A DNA stretch of 6,494 nt from UMGS902 sp045538895 (lineage in GTDB: Bacteria > Bacillota > Clostridia > Oscillospirales > CAG-272): positions 1 through 6,494 of the forward strand of contig JAZQEH010000058.1 in NCBI GenBank assembly GCA_045538895.1, given 5' to 3'. The number at the start of each line of letters is the position of its first letter. The first letter of the stretch is position 1. The notes below the pieces were generated by a model that made no database searches, was not told the origin of the DNA, and worked only from the letters and a program-made list of their open reading frames with translations. The position numbers were made by a program, and so were the translations under genes. Of the stretch, positions 1-6,084 are shown piece after piece.

Positions 1-119
1 GTTCTTTTTCGTTTTTGCTTTGATTGATGCAAGGATTTGAAGGGTCGGTAGTGAATGACTGCCGGTGGCAGTCAGAGCCGACCACCGCTCCGCCCGAAGG
101 CGGGCAAATCCTGTCATTC
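1..119. repeat. 119-bp direct repeat, copy 1
   Basis: Identical base for base to 295-413 (offset 294); the match ends at 119/413, where C120 faces A414. It may extend left of the window. Inside it are nested complementary segments: AGGATTTG (32-39) with CAAATCCT (105-112), GGTCGG (43-48) with CCGACC (78-83), GACTGCC (57-63) with GGCAGTC (67-73), and CCGCC (90-94) with GGCGG (99-103) closing a CGAA loop. Perfect identity points to recent duplication or active homogenisation. Confidence 0.9.
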
Positions 120-125
120 CGACCA
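105..125 (+). other. tRNA-Pro 3'-end-like segment 1
   Basis: CAAATCCTGTCATTCC followed by GACCA reads as part of a T-loop (CAAAT), the 3' T-stem strand (CCTGT), a seven-base acceptor strand (CATTCCG), discriminator A and CCA. An acceptor strand ending in CCG before A-CCA implies a 5' CGG start, which is typical of bacterial tRNA-Pro. No D-arm, anticodon arm or 5' acceptor strand lies upstream, so this is a 3' fragment and not a gene. A terminator-like hairpin follows at once, as it would after a real tRNA. Confidence 0.65.
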
Positions 126-164
126 TAGAAGAAATGCACCGCAAAGCGGTGCGTTTCTTCTATG
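124..164 (+). terminator. 19-bp hairpin, terminator-like
   Basis: Arms 124-142 and 146-164 are complementary over 19 positions with one T-G wobble (135/153) and an AAA loop (143-145). The core GCACCGC/GCGGTGC is GC-rich. The right arm ends in a T-rich stretch (GTTTCTTCTATG), giving a weak U-tract. It begins at the CC of the CCA of tRNA-like segment 1. It could be a degenerate bidirectional terminator or simply a palindromic repeat unit. Confidence 0.5.
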
Positions 165-238
165 ACTGATATGATGGCTGATTTGTTCTGTGCTTAAAAG
201 CCGTAAGGCTTTTAAATAGGGCTCGCTTGCGAGACCTT

Positions 239-268
239 GCAGGTCATCAAATCCTGTCATTCCGACCA
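239..268 (+). other. tRNA-Pro 3'-end-like segment 2 with T-arm
   Basis: Positions 248-268 repeat segment 1 (105-125) exactly. Here the 5' side of a T-stem is also present: CAGG at 240-243 can pair with CCTG at 253-256 around a nine-base loop. A canonical T-loop has seven bases, so the arm carries about two extra bases and would probably be non-functional. Upstream sequence (194-237) forms unrelated hairpins and not a tRNA body. The hairpin at 273-304 follows four bases after CCA. Confidence 0.6.
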
Positions 269-272
269 GAAT

Positions 273-310
273 GAAAAAGAACATCCGTGTGGATGTTCTT
301 TTTCGTTTTT
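273..310 (+). terminator. 14-bp hairpin plus T-tract
   Basis: GAAAAAGAACATCC (273-286) pairs perfectly with 291-304 around a GTGT loop, and the T-rich run continues through TTTTTCGTTTTT to 310. A-rich left arm, stable middle and T-rich right arm make a good rho-independent terminator on the plus strand; by symmetry it could act on the minus strand too. It starts four bases after the CCA of tRNA-like segment 2. The right arm is repeated at positions 1-10, so the unit recurs beyond the left window edge. Confidence 0.6.
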
Positions 311-413
311 GCTTTGATTGATGCAAGGATTTGAAGGGTCGGTAGTGAATGACTGCCGGTGGCAGTCAGAGCCGACCACCGCTCCGCCCGAAGGCGGGCA
401 AATCCTGTCATTC
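295..413. repeat. 119-bp direct repeat, copy 2
   Basis: Second exact copy of 1-119. All nested stems are kept: 326-333 with 399-406, 337-342 with 372-377, 351-357 with 361-367, and 384-388 with 393-397. Its left end overlaps the right arm of the hairpin 273-304. Its right end stops inside the tRNA-like 3' segment (after ...GTCATTC), so this copy lacks the CGACCA that completes the tRNA end in the other two segments. Confidence 0.9.
399..413 (+). other. tRNA-Pro 3'-end-like segment 3, truncated
   Basis: CAAATCCTGTCATTC matches the first 15 bases of segments 1 and 2, then diverges before the last acceptor bases and CCA. It is again followed by an intrinsic terminator (425-460). The three segments start at 105, 248 and 399, spacings of 143 and 151 bp. 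Confidence 0.55.
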
Positions 414-424
414 ATATCATAGTA

Positions 425-460
425 AAGGGGCTGTTTTTTCACAGCCCCTTCTTTTTTATA
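425..460. terminator. Intrinsic terminator beyond the GH43 gene
   Basis: AAGGGGCTGT (425-434) pairs with ACAGCCCCTT (441-450), a 10-bp GC-rich stem with a six-base loop. The stronger T-tract (CTTTTTTAT, 451-459) is on the plus strand, which would stop transcription arriving from the repeat region. On the minus strand the stem is followed only by TTTACT, a short U-tract, but it sits 13 bp past the TAG stop of the GH43 gene and is the only candidate there. I infer a bidirectional terminator that closes the operon and insulates it from the repeats. Confidence 0.75.
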
Positions 461-463
461 TTA

Positions 464-3400
464 CTATTTAACAAGTGTAGCGGTATTGGTTGCCGCATCC
501 CATGCAATATTATCGTTGGAAACGCCGAGTGCGTTTGCAATTGCACGTACGGGTAAGTATGTGCGGTTGCTTTCAATAATTGCAGGAGAGTCAAGTGCAA
601 CAGTTTCGCCGTTTACAGTCATAGTGGGTTTATCAATGGTTACAACTATTGTAGTTGTCGCATTGGTAAGTGTCGCGGTTCTTGTTGCCGCATCCCACTT
701 GATGCCGTCGTTGGTTACACCGAATGCGTTCGCAAGGAATCTTACGGGAAGCATTGTGCGGTTATTTCTGTTAATGGGAGCCGCATCAAGAGTCTGTGCT
801 ACACCGTTGATATAAGCGGTAGTTGAACCAATAGTGAGTTTAACCACTGTTTCAGAAGCGTTTGACGGAACAGCCTGCGGTGTGGTACTCGGTCCCTGCA
901 CAGTGAGAATATCAGGGCCGCCGTTAGGATCTGCTACAAACTTAACCTTGTCAATACAGGTATAACGTGATGTATGCTGACCGGGAGTCTGATGACGGTG
1001 ATATACCATCCAAAGCTCTGTACCATCGGGAGACTTAACAAAGATTGCATCTCCAGTACCGTCGGTATGCATATTCCATGTTATAATGTCGCCGTATTCA
1101 TACTTTGTATAAGGTCCGAGGATATCCTTTGAAATAGCATATGTTTCTCCATAGTGTCCCTGATAGTGACCGGTTGCATAAATCATGTAATAATAACCGT
1201 TATGCTTATACAAAACGCCACCCTCGGCAATGTGACCGTATCCGTCATTCTCGAATTCTGTGCTTGGAGAAATAAGCTTGGTAAGCGTTCCGGGAACGGG
1301 CGTCGCCTTGTCATCTGCAAGAATTACTTCCTCTATCCATATATGGTTGCCGTTGCCGAAACGGGCATAGGTAAGATATACTTTGCCGCTTTCATCAATA
1401 TAAGGATGTCCACCGATTTCGGACACATCGTGAAGCGGAACTTGTCCGTGCTTATGTGTGAAAGGACCAACAGGCGAATCGGATGTTGCACAGAAAAGTC
1501 TGTTTTTCGCCTCGGAATTTTTTGCGGCATAGAAAAGATAGAATGTTCCGTTATAGTAAGTAACATTAGGACTCATATAACCTGTGGCAGTGTGAACTGC
1601 GGGGTCTATTGTGAAAACGATATCGCCTGCCGTCCAGTTAACCATGTCAGTGGAGGTATAAACTCTGAAAATGCCGTTATCTGCATGTACACGGTTATAG
1701 AGATAATACGTACCGTCATAGAAAAGCACGTCAGGGTCAGCACCCCAGTTTACAGGATTAGTATATGTCTTGCCCGTAATCGAATCAACTTCGGTAATGG
1801 TAAGTGCCTTTACACTGCCGCCGTCAAGCATTACACCGAACTTACCTGTTTTGTAATTGCCAAACTTAAATGAGAATGACCAGAAAGCATCTTCTTTTTC
1901 AAAGAAGGTGTCAAACATAACGGTTACAACACCGTCCTTGACTTCAACGTATGCAGCATGCTCGCCGTCGTAAACGGGCAATTTCTTAACGCCGAGACGG
2001 GTATACTTACCGTCTGTTATCTTATAAAATGCAAGAGTTTCATTGTTTTTATCAATTTCAAAAGCGTAGCCGTTCTTTTCATCGGTCATGCCAAACAAAA
2101 GCTTGGTATTATTCTCGGGCGTCAGAGTAAGCTCTGCTTTAAAATTATCTGCCATAGTGGTCTCGGTAAGCATAGCACCGCTACCAGAAACTGTTCCGTT
2201 TTCCTGCTTCAGCCCGTCTGAACTCTGGAAAGCAAATCCGCCAAGTTCAATCTTTTTGTCCATAGCGGGAAGCTGTTCGTCACCGTAAACAGTTATTTTT
2301 AGATTGTCAAAATAGCCTTTATCGGTATAGAATTTGCGGAGACCGATAATGCTGTCAAAAGAACTGTATACATCACGGCTTGAAGTTCCGAGTGCATAGT
2401 TAACACCGTAATAATGCGTCTTTCCGTCAAGCGAAGTAATGCGGTAAGTCAGTTCGTTATCGTACACTTCTACAGAAAGGTGCAAATCACTTGCAGTAAC
2501 TATTTCGTCACCGACAATAATATTTCCACCCCATGTTCCGCTTGCGTTATAGCAACCGAGTGCTCCTTTTTTACCGTTATTGCCGATAAAGCAGTCGAAT
2601 CCGTAGAAATCTGCAGGTACTGCCGAAAGACTTGATGCACTTCCGCCTACCATAATACCACCTGTAGAAGTATGACCGATAAAGTCTACTTCGACCTTAT
2701 AGTTGCAACCTTTATACTGCTCGGGGAATTCATATATCAGATATGCATCTCCCGAACCCTCGCCAAGACTAAGTTTGCCGTCCGAAACATTCCAATTACC
2801 TTTACCCTTGTACTGTCCAAGTGTATCTTTAGAAAAATCATCTTCGAGTATCACGGTTTCCTTGGAAGTAACGCTTATAACCGTTGAATCATTCATTGTT
2901 GAATTGCTTTCTCCGTCAAATACTGTAACTTTGAAATTATCAAAAGAACCTTTATCGGTGTAGAACTTGCGAAGACCTATTCTGCCGCTAAAAGCATCAT
3001 ACAAATCACGGTCTGAAGTTCCGATAGTGTAATCAACGCTGTAATATATAGTTTTCCCGTCAAGCGAGGTTACACGATATGTGAATGAGTTGCCGTATAC
3101 CTCTACTATAAGATGTATATTGCTCGCAGTAATAATATCACCGCTTACAAAGATATTACCGCCCCAATCACCTTTTTCGTTATAGCAACCGAGTGCACCC
3201 TTTTTGCCATTGTTACCGATAAAGCAGTCGAAGCCATGAAAATTCACAGGCTCTGCCGTGAGTTTTGAGCCGCTACCGCCGACTTGAATAGCACCTGTAG
3301 AAGTGTGTCCGATAAAGTCAACCTCTATCTTATAGCCCCCGTTACGGTACTGCTCGGGTATATCGTAATAGAGATACGCACTACCCGAACCCTCACCGAG

Positions 3401-4183
3401 ATTAAGCATTCCGTTTGAAACGTTCCAATTACCTTTAAGTTCATACTTGTCAAGCGAATCTGCAGAAAAATCGTCCTTGAATATTACTTCTTCTGTTGAA
3501 GTGTCATCACCACCCGACTGCTGGGTTGTGCCGTCGTAAACGGTAATCTTAAAATTATCGAATGAGCCTTTGTCCACGTAGAATTTACGAAGACCTACAA
3601 TACCGGAAAACGCATCGTAAATATCACGGTTTGAGGTACCAATGGTATAATTTACGCTGTAATATTCAGTCTTGCCGTCAAGCGAGGTTACACGGTATGT
3701 AAGTGAACTTCCGTATACCTCTACCGAAAGATGAACATCGGTTGCAGTAACAACATCTCCGCTTACAAAGATATTTCCGCTCCAATCACCTTTTTCGTTA
3801 TAGCAACCGAGTGCACCCTTTTTGCCATTGTTACCGATAAAGCAGTCGAAGCCATGAAAATTCACAGGCTCTGCCGTGAGTTTCGAGCCGCTACCGCCGA
3901 CTTGAATAGCACCTGTAGAAGTGTGTCCGATAAAGTCAACCTCTATCTTATAGCCGCCGTTACGGTACTGTTCGGGAATTTCATAATGCAGATATGCACT
4001 GCCCGAACCGCTGCCAAGATTAAGCATTCCGTTTGATACATACCAATTTCCTTTAACATCATACTGATATAACGAATCAAACGAGAAATCGTCCTCAAAT
4101 ATTACCGTTTCTTTTGCCGAAACACTTATCAATGTTACAGCAAACAACGCCAATATCAGAAAACCCATAAACAGTTTTTTCAT
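464..4183 (-). CDS. Secreted multidomain GH43 glycoside hydrolase with three jelly-roll repeats and a stalk domain
   Basis: Encodes 1239 aa. Residues 1-23 form a signal peptide (MKK start, hydrophobic core, cleavage probably after VSA). Three homologous repeats follow at about 27-217, 233-423 and 445-634, sharing EQY, FIGHTSTG, GFDCFIGNNGKKGALGCYN, SLDGKT and GLRKFY; they look like LamG/concanavalin-type jelly rolls and probably bind carbohydrate. A fourth, divergent jelly-roll-like domain spans 645-798. GH43 spans about 805-1095: general base Asp816 in GADPDV, general acid Glu987 in AEGGVLYKHNGYYY, and a late-blade VYHRH. The usual pKa-modulating Asp position reads Gly924 (EIGGHPY), and the usual GxGH metal-site His reads Asp1045. 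Residues 1112-1239 are two halves of a copper-amine-oxidase-N-terminal stalk domain (LPVRFLANAFGV; LPVRAIANALGV), probably a wall or surface anchor. GH43 enzymes are mostly alpha-L-arabinofuranosidases, beta-xylosidases or arabinanases; the exact substrate is not readable here. The start is supported by AGAAGGG nine bases upstream. Second gene of the operon, 30 bp after the GH127 stop. Confidence 0.9.
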   Translation of the reverse strand: MKKLFMGFLILALFAVTLISVSAKETVIFEDDFSFDSLYQYDVKGNWYVSNGMLNLGSGSGSAYLHYEIPEQYRNGGYKIEVDFIGHTSTGAIQVGGSGSKLTAEPVNFHGFDCFIGNNGKKGALGCYNEKGDWSGNIFVSGDVVTATDVHLSVEVYGSSLTYRVTSLDGKTEYYSVNYTIGTSNRDIYDAFSGIVGLRKFYVDKGSFDNFKITVYDGTTQQSGGDDTSTEEVIFKDDFSADSLDKYELKGNWNVSNGMLNLGEGSGSAYLYYDIPEQYRNGGYKIEVDFIGHTSTGAIQVGGSGSKLTAEPVNFHGFDCFIGNNGKKGALGCYNEKGDWGGNIFVSGDIITASNIHLIVEVYGNSFTYRVTSLDGKTIYYSVDYTIGTSDRDLYDAFSGRIGLRKFYTDKGSFDNFKVTVFDGESNSTMNDSTVISVTSKETVILEDDFSKDTLGQYKGKGNWNVSDGKLSLGEGSGDAYLIYEFPEQYKGCNYKVEVDFIGHTSTGGIMVGGSASSLSAVPADFYGFDCFIGNNGKKGALGCYNASGTWGGNIIVGDEIVTASDLHLSVEVYDNELTYRITSLDGKTHYYGVNYALGTSSRDVYSSFDSIIGLRKFYTDKGYFDNLKITVYGDEQLPAMDKKIELGGFAFQSSDGLKQENGTVSGSGAMLTETTMADNFKAELTLTPENNTKLLFGMTDEKNGYAFEIDKNNETLAFYKITDGKYTRLGVKKLPVYDGEHAAYVEVKDGVVTVMFDTFFEKEDAFWSFSFKFGNYKTGKFGVMLDGGSVKALTITEVDSITGKTYTNPVNWGADPDVLFYDGTYYLYNRVHADNGIFRVYTSTDMVNWTAGDIVFTIDPAVHTATGYMSPNVTYYNGTFYLFYAAKNSEAKNRLFCATSDSPVGPFTHKHGQVPLHDVSEIGGHPYIDESGKVYLTYARFGNGNHIWIEEVILADDKATPVPGTLTKLISPSTEFENDGYGHIAEGGVLYKHNGYYYMIYATGHYQGHYGETYAISKDILGPYTKYEYGDIITWNMHTDGTGDAIFVKSPDGTELWMVYHRHQTPGQHTSRYTCIDKVKFVADPNGGPDILTVQGPSTTPQAVPSNASETVVKLTIGSTTAYINGVAQTLDAAPINRNNRTMLPVRFLANAFGVTNDGIKWDAATRTATLTNATTTIVVTIDKPTMTVNGETVALDSPAIIESNRTYLPVRAIANALGVSNDNIAWDAATNTATLVK
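2282..4105 (-). repeat. Three in-frame jelly-roll repeats within the GH43 gene
   Basis: Repeat 1 is about 3533-4105, repeat 2 about 2915-3487 and repeat 3 about 2282-2851. Protein offsets are 206 residues between repeats 1 and 2, and 212 between 2 and 3. Linkers are short and polar (TTQQSGGDDTSTE between 1 and 2; ESNSTMNDSTVISVTSK between 2 and 3). Repeats 1 and 2 are much closer to each other than to repeat 3, so the 1/2 split is the younger event. Repeated copies of a putative binding domain would raise avidity for an insoluble polymer; that role is inferred. Confidence 0.9.
3164..3352. repeat. Near-identical DNA block inside repeat 2 (partner 3782-3970)
   Basis: At offset 618 (206 codons) this block matches 3782-3970 with only two differences that I can see: T3266 versus C3884, a synonymous change in a Ser codon, and C3338 versus G3956. 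The first 174 bp carry just one of them. Sequence on both sides diverges more, including several amino-acid changes. The encoded residues 283-340 and 77-134 are identical. Such patchy identity suggests gene conversion or a very recent partial duplication. Confidence 0.85.
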
Positions 4184-4192
4184 AATTTATTA

Positions 4193-4199
4193 CCCTTCT
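4193..4199 (-). promoter_or_regulatory. RBS of the GH43 gene
   Basis: On the minus strand AGAAGGG lies nine bases before the ATG at 4183. It falls inside the 30-bp gap after the TAG stop (4214-4216) of the GH127 gene, leaving no room for a normal promoter, which supports co-transcription. It is weaker than the GGAGGA before the first gene. Confidence 0.7.
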
Positions 4200-4213
4200 T
4201 TATATAAAAAATT

Positions 4214-6016
4214 CTATTTTTCCAAAAGCCATACGTTCATCTCACTTACACCCCGATTTGCATGTGCATAAAACGGGATAAGTGTGAGCGGCATCTCCGT
4301 CCAGTTGTCCTCTGCCTCAAAATAAAGTTCATCATTCTCGGGGAGCTGATATGCAGTAGTATGAATCGTAGGAAGCAAAAACTCCGAATCGCAGGTTTTA
4401 AATTCTCCTTTTAGGTCAATGCGGATATTGCGAACATCCTTTCCGTTGTCAACCCCCTCAGCACAATATACAACAGGGCCACGCATAATAGCAATTCTTC
4501 CGGCATTGTCATGGACACGTCTGTTTGCACGAATGGGTGTTACGGGCATATCAAACTCAACCTCTACTTCTTCACAATCCGCAGAAATAATTGCATATCC
4601 GTCCTTAAGCACGTAATCTGAGTTAATTGTGAACTTTCGGCACCAACCGGGAACTCGCAGTGCAAGTTTTCTGCCGTTTGTGTTAACCTTGAGTTTTACA
4701 TTGCCGCTTGCAGGATAATCGGTGATTTGCTCAATAACCATTGAATCACACTCGGTTGTAGAGTTTACATAATGGTGAATGTATAAGGTTTCATCATCGT
4801 AGCTATAGAGGTAATTTCCGATTGTTGAAATCAGTCGGATAATGTTTGGAGGACAACATGAGCAATTAAAAACTTCTTTTCTGACGGGTGCTCCGAATCT
4901 TTCACTACGTTTAGTAGAGGCATATACGTTATCGAAATCGGGATCTTTTTCAAGCGGATTGTCGTAGAAGAAGGATTTTCCGTCCATCGACACACCTGAC
5001 AAAAATCCATTGTATAACACTCTTTCTACTGCATCCGCATATTTTGAATTGTGATCAAGCTTAAACATACGTTTGCCAAAAAGAGCAAGTGCATATGAAG
5101 CACAGGTTTCGGCATATGCCAAACGGTTGGGAAGATGGTAATCTGCCGTAAATGCTTCACCCATATGCGTTGAGCCCGATGCACCCGTTATATACATTCT
5201 CTTATTTGCAAAATTATCAAAAACACGCTTACATGCGGCGGCAAGTTCGCCGTCTTCTCTAAGATAAGCGATATCGGCTGCTGCAGAGAATAAGTAAAAA
5301 GCTCTAACACAGTGTCCGTCTATTGTAGTTCTGTCTTTAATAAGAGAGTCATCCTGATTGTACTTTGAAGTAGCAGTGGGAACATATTCGCCTTCTGCCG
5401 GATCTTTTCCGTGCTCATCAACAAAATACTCGGCAAGACTGAGATACCGCTTTTCGCCCGTTGCATGATACAGTTTCACGAGAGCAAGCTCAATTTCGGG
5501 GTGACCTGGAGTGATATAAGGAGCACTCTTTTCTATCTTGAAGACTTTTTCTATGTAATCTGCATACTTGCACATTGCCTTAAGAAATCTGTCTTCGCCT
5601 GTCGCATCGTAATATGCTATCGCCGCCTCTATAAGGTGACCTGCACAGTAAAGCTCGTGTCTGTCACGAATGGTGAAACGCTTGTCCTGATCTGCAACTA
5701 AAAAATGCGAATTAAAATATCCGTTTTCGTCAGCATTTGAAACTATATCGTCAATAGCCGCTTCAATTTTCTCGATCAGCTCATCATTTTTTTCTTTTTT
5801 CAGAATATAAGCTACACCCTCAATCCATTTTGCAACGTCGGAATCCCAAAAGATATGAGGGGTATATTCCTGCGGCTTACATTTGAGTGCTTCAAAGCGG
5901 TGTGTTTCTTCAAACCTATCATACACAGCGTTAACGGTAACGTTTTTAACCATATCCTGCTTTACTTTCCAAAAGCCTCCGGTAACATTAACGCTTGAAA
6001 ATCTGATGTTTTTCAT
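4214..6016 (-). CDS. GH127 (DUF1680) beta-L-arabinofuranosidase, cytoplasmic
   Basis: Encodes 600 aa without a signal peptide, so it should act in the cytosol. It matches GH127, whose type enzyme is HypBA1 of Bifidobacterium longum (about 658 aa), a zinc-dependent retaining enzyme with a cysteine nucleophile that releases L-arabinose from beta-L-arabinofuranosides, such as those on hydroxyproline-rich plant glycoproteins. The key residues are present in order: His120 (RHELYCAGHLIEA), His172 (PGHPEIE), His235 (DGHCVRA), acid/base Glu287 (GEAFTADYHLPN), zinc ligands Glu303 and Cys305 (YAETCAS), and Cys387-Cys388 in CSCCPPN, where Cys387 aligns with the HypBA1 nucleophile Cys417. Spacing between these residues agrees with HypBA1 as I recall it. 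An N-terminal (alpha/alpha)6 barrel is followed by beta domains from about residue 410. The start is fixed by GGAGGA five bases upstream. First gene of the operon. Related GH146 or other DUF1680 activities cannot be excluded. Confidence 0.93.
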   Translation of the reverse strand: MKNIRFSSVNVTGGFWKVKQDMVKNVTVNAVYDRFEETHRFEALKCKPQEYTPHIFWDSDVAKWIEGVAYILKKEKNDELIEKIEAAIDDIVSNADENGYFNSHFLVADQDKRFTIRDRHELYCAGHLIEAAIAYYDATGEDRFLKAMCKYADYIEKVFKIEKSAPYITPGHPEIELALVKLYHATGEKRYLSLAEYFVDEHGKDPAEGEYVPTATSKYNQDDSLIKDRTTIDGHCVRAFYLFSAAADIAYLREDGELAAACKRVFDNFANKRMYITGASGSTHMGEAFTADYHLPNRLAYAETCASYALALFGKRMFKLDHNSKYADAVERVLYNGFLSGVSMDGKSFFYDNPLEKDPDFDNVYASTKRSERFGAPVRKEVFNCSCCPPNIIRLISTIGNYLYSYDDETLYIHHYVNSTTECDSMVIEQITDYPASGNVKLKVNTNGRKLALRVPGWCRKFTINSDYVLKDGYAIISADCEEVEVEFDMPVTPIRANRRVHDNAGRIAIMRGPVVYCAEGVDNGKDVRNIRIDLKGEFKTCDSEFLLPTIHTTAYQLPENDELYFEAEDNWTEMPLTLIPFYAHANRGVSEMNVWLLEK

Positions 6017-6021
6017 TTGTA

Positions 6022-6027
6022 TCCTCC
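6022..6027 (-). promoter_or_regulatory. Strong RBS of the GH127 gene
   Basis: GGAGGA on the minus strand, five bases (TACAA) before the ATG at 6016. It decides the start codon and predicts efficient translation of the first operon gene. Confidence 0.85.
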
Positions 6028-6040
6028 GTGTGTTGCAGAA

Positions 6041-6057
6041 TGTTTAATTGTTAAACA
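6041..6057. promoter_or_regulatory. Inverted repeat, possible operator (leader)
   Basis: TGTTTAA (6041-6047) and TTAAACA (6051-6057) are perfect 7-bp inverted arms around a 3-bp centre. The site lies between the candidate transcription start and the RBS of the GH127 gene, a usual place for a repressor roadblock. The half-site resembles AT-rich operators of ROK/XylR-type sugar regulators only loosely, so I do not assign a regulator. Confidence 0.45.
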
Positions 6058-6084
6058 CTTTTGCAATTATATTACATCATAATT

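Larger units (their letters stand above)
1..413. repeat. Palindromic mosaic repeat region, no gene
   Basis: This gene-free stretch is built from repeated and self-complementary blocks. Positions 1-119 recur exactly at 295-413, and the window opens inside one unit (position 1 is already in the right arm of the hairpin that is complete at 273-304). Between the copies lie a 19-bp stem (124-142 with 146-164), a 9-bp stem TTAAAAGCC/GGCTTTTAA (194-202 with 207-215), CTCGC/GCGAG (222-226 with 229-233) and GACCT/AGGTC (233-237 with 241-245). Short open frames cross it on both strands, but they follow the repeats and lack credible start contexts or recognisable domains, so I treat the region as non-coding. 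The organisation resembles BIME/REP-type intergenic mosaics by analogy only; I do not recognise a named family. Confidence 0.85.

Noticed and set aside
172..268. A complete tRNA-Pro gene
   Set aside because: Only the T-arm 3' side, acceptor 3' strand and CCA are present. No CGGAATG 5' strand, D-arm or anticodon arm can be found upstream, and the T-loop has nine bases.
114..326. Minus-strand 70-codon open frame ending ...LLWSE
   Set aside because: It crosses the repeat mosaic. Its TGA stop and WSE end come from the complement of the tRNA-like segment, the same ending appears in the frame at 257-442, and there is no RBS or domain signal. It is a repeat artefact.
1..413. CRISPR array
   Set aside because: The repeats are 119 bp and about 21 bp with spacings of 143-151 and 294 bp, are themselves mosaic, and lack regular short repeats with unique spacers; no cas gene is present.
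1..413. Insertion sequence or transposon
   Set aside because: There is no transposase frame and no terminal inverted repeats with target duplication; the palindromes are internal hairpins.
257..442. Minus-strand 61-codon open frame ending ...SFWSE
   Set aside because: It starts inside the terminator at 425-460 and runs through the exact 119-bp repeat; the reading follows the repeat and not a protein family.
1154..1873. Plus-strand 239-codon open frame
   Set aside because: It is antisense to the GH43 propeller, which has clear family motifs in the other strand. The product is Cys/Ile-rich with no recognisable fold, a typical shadow frame.
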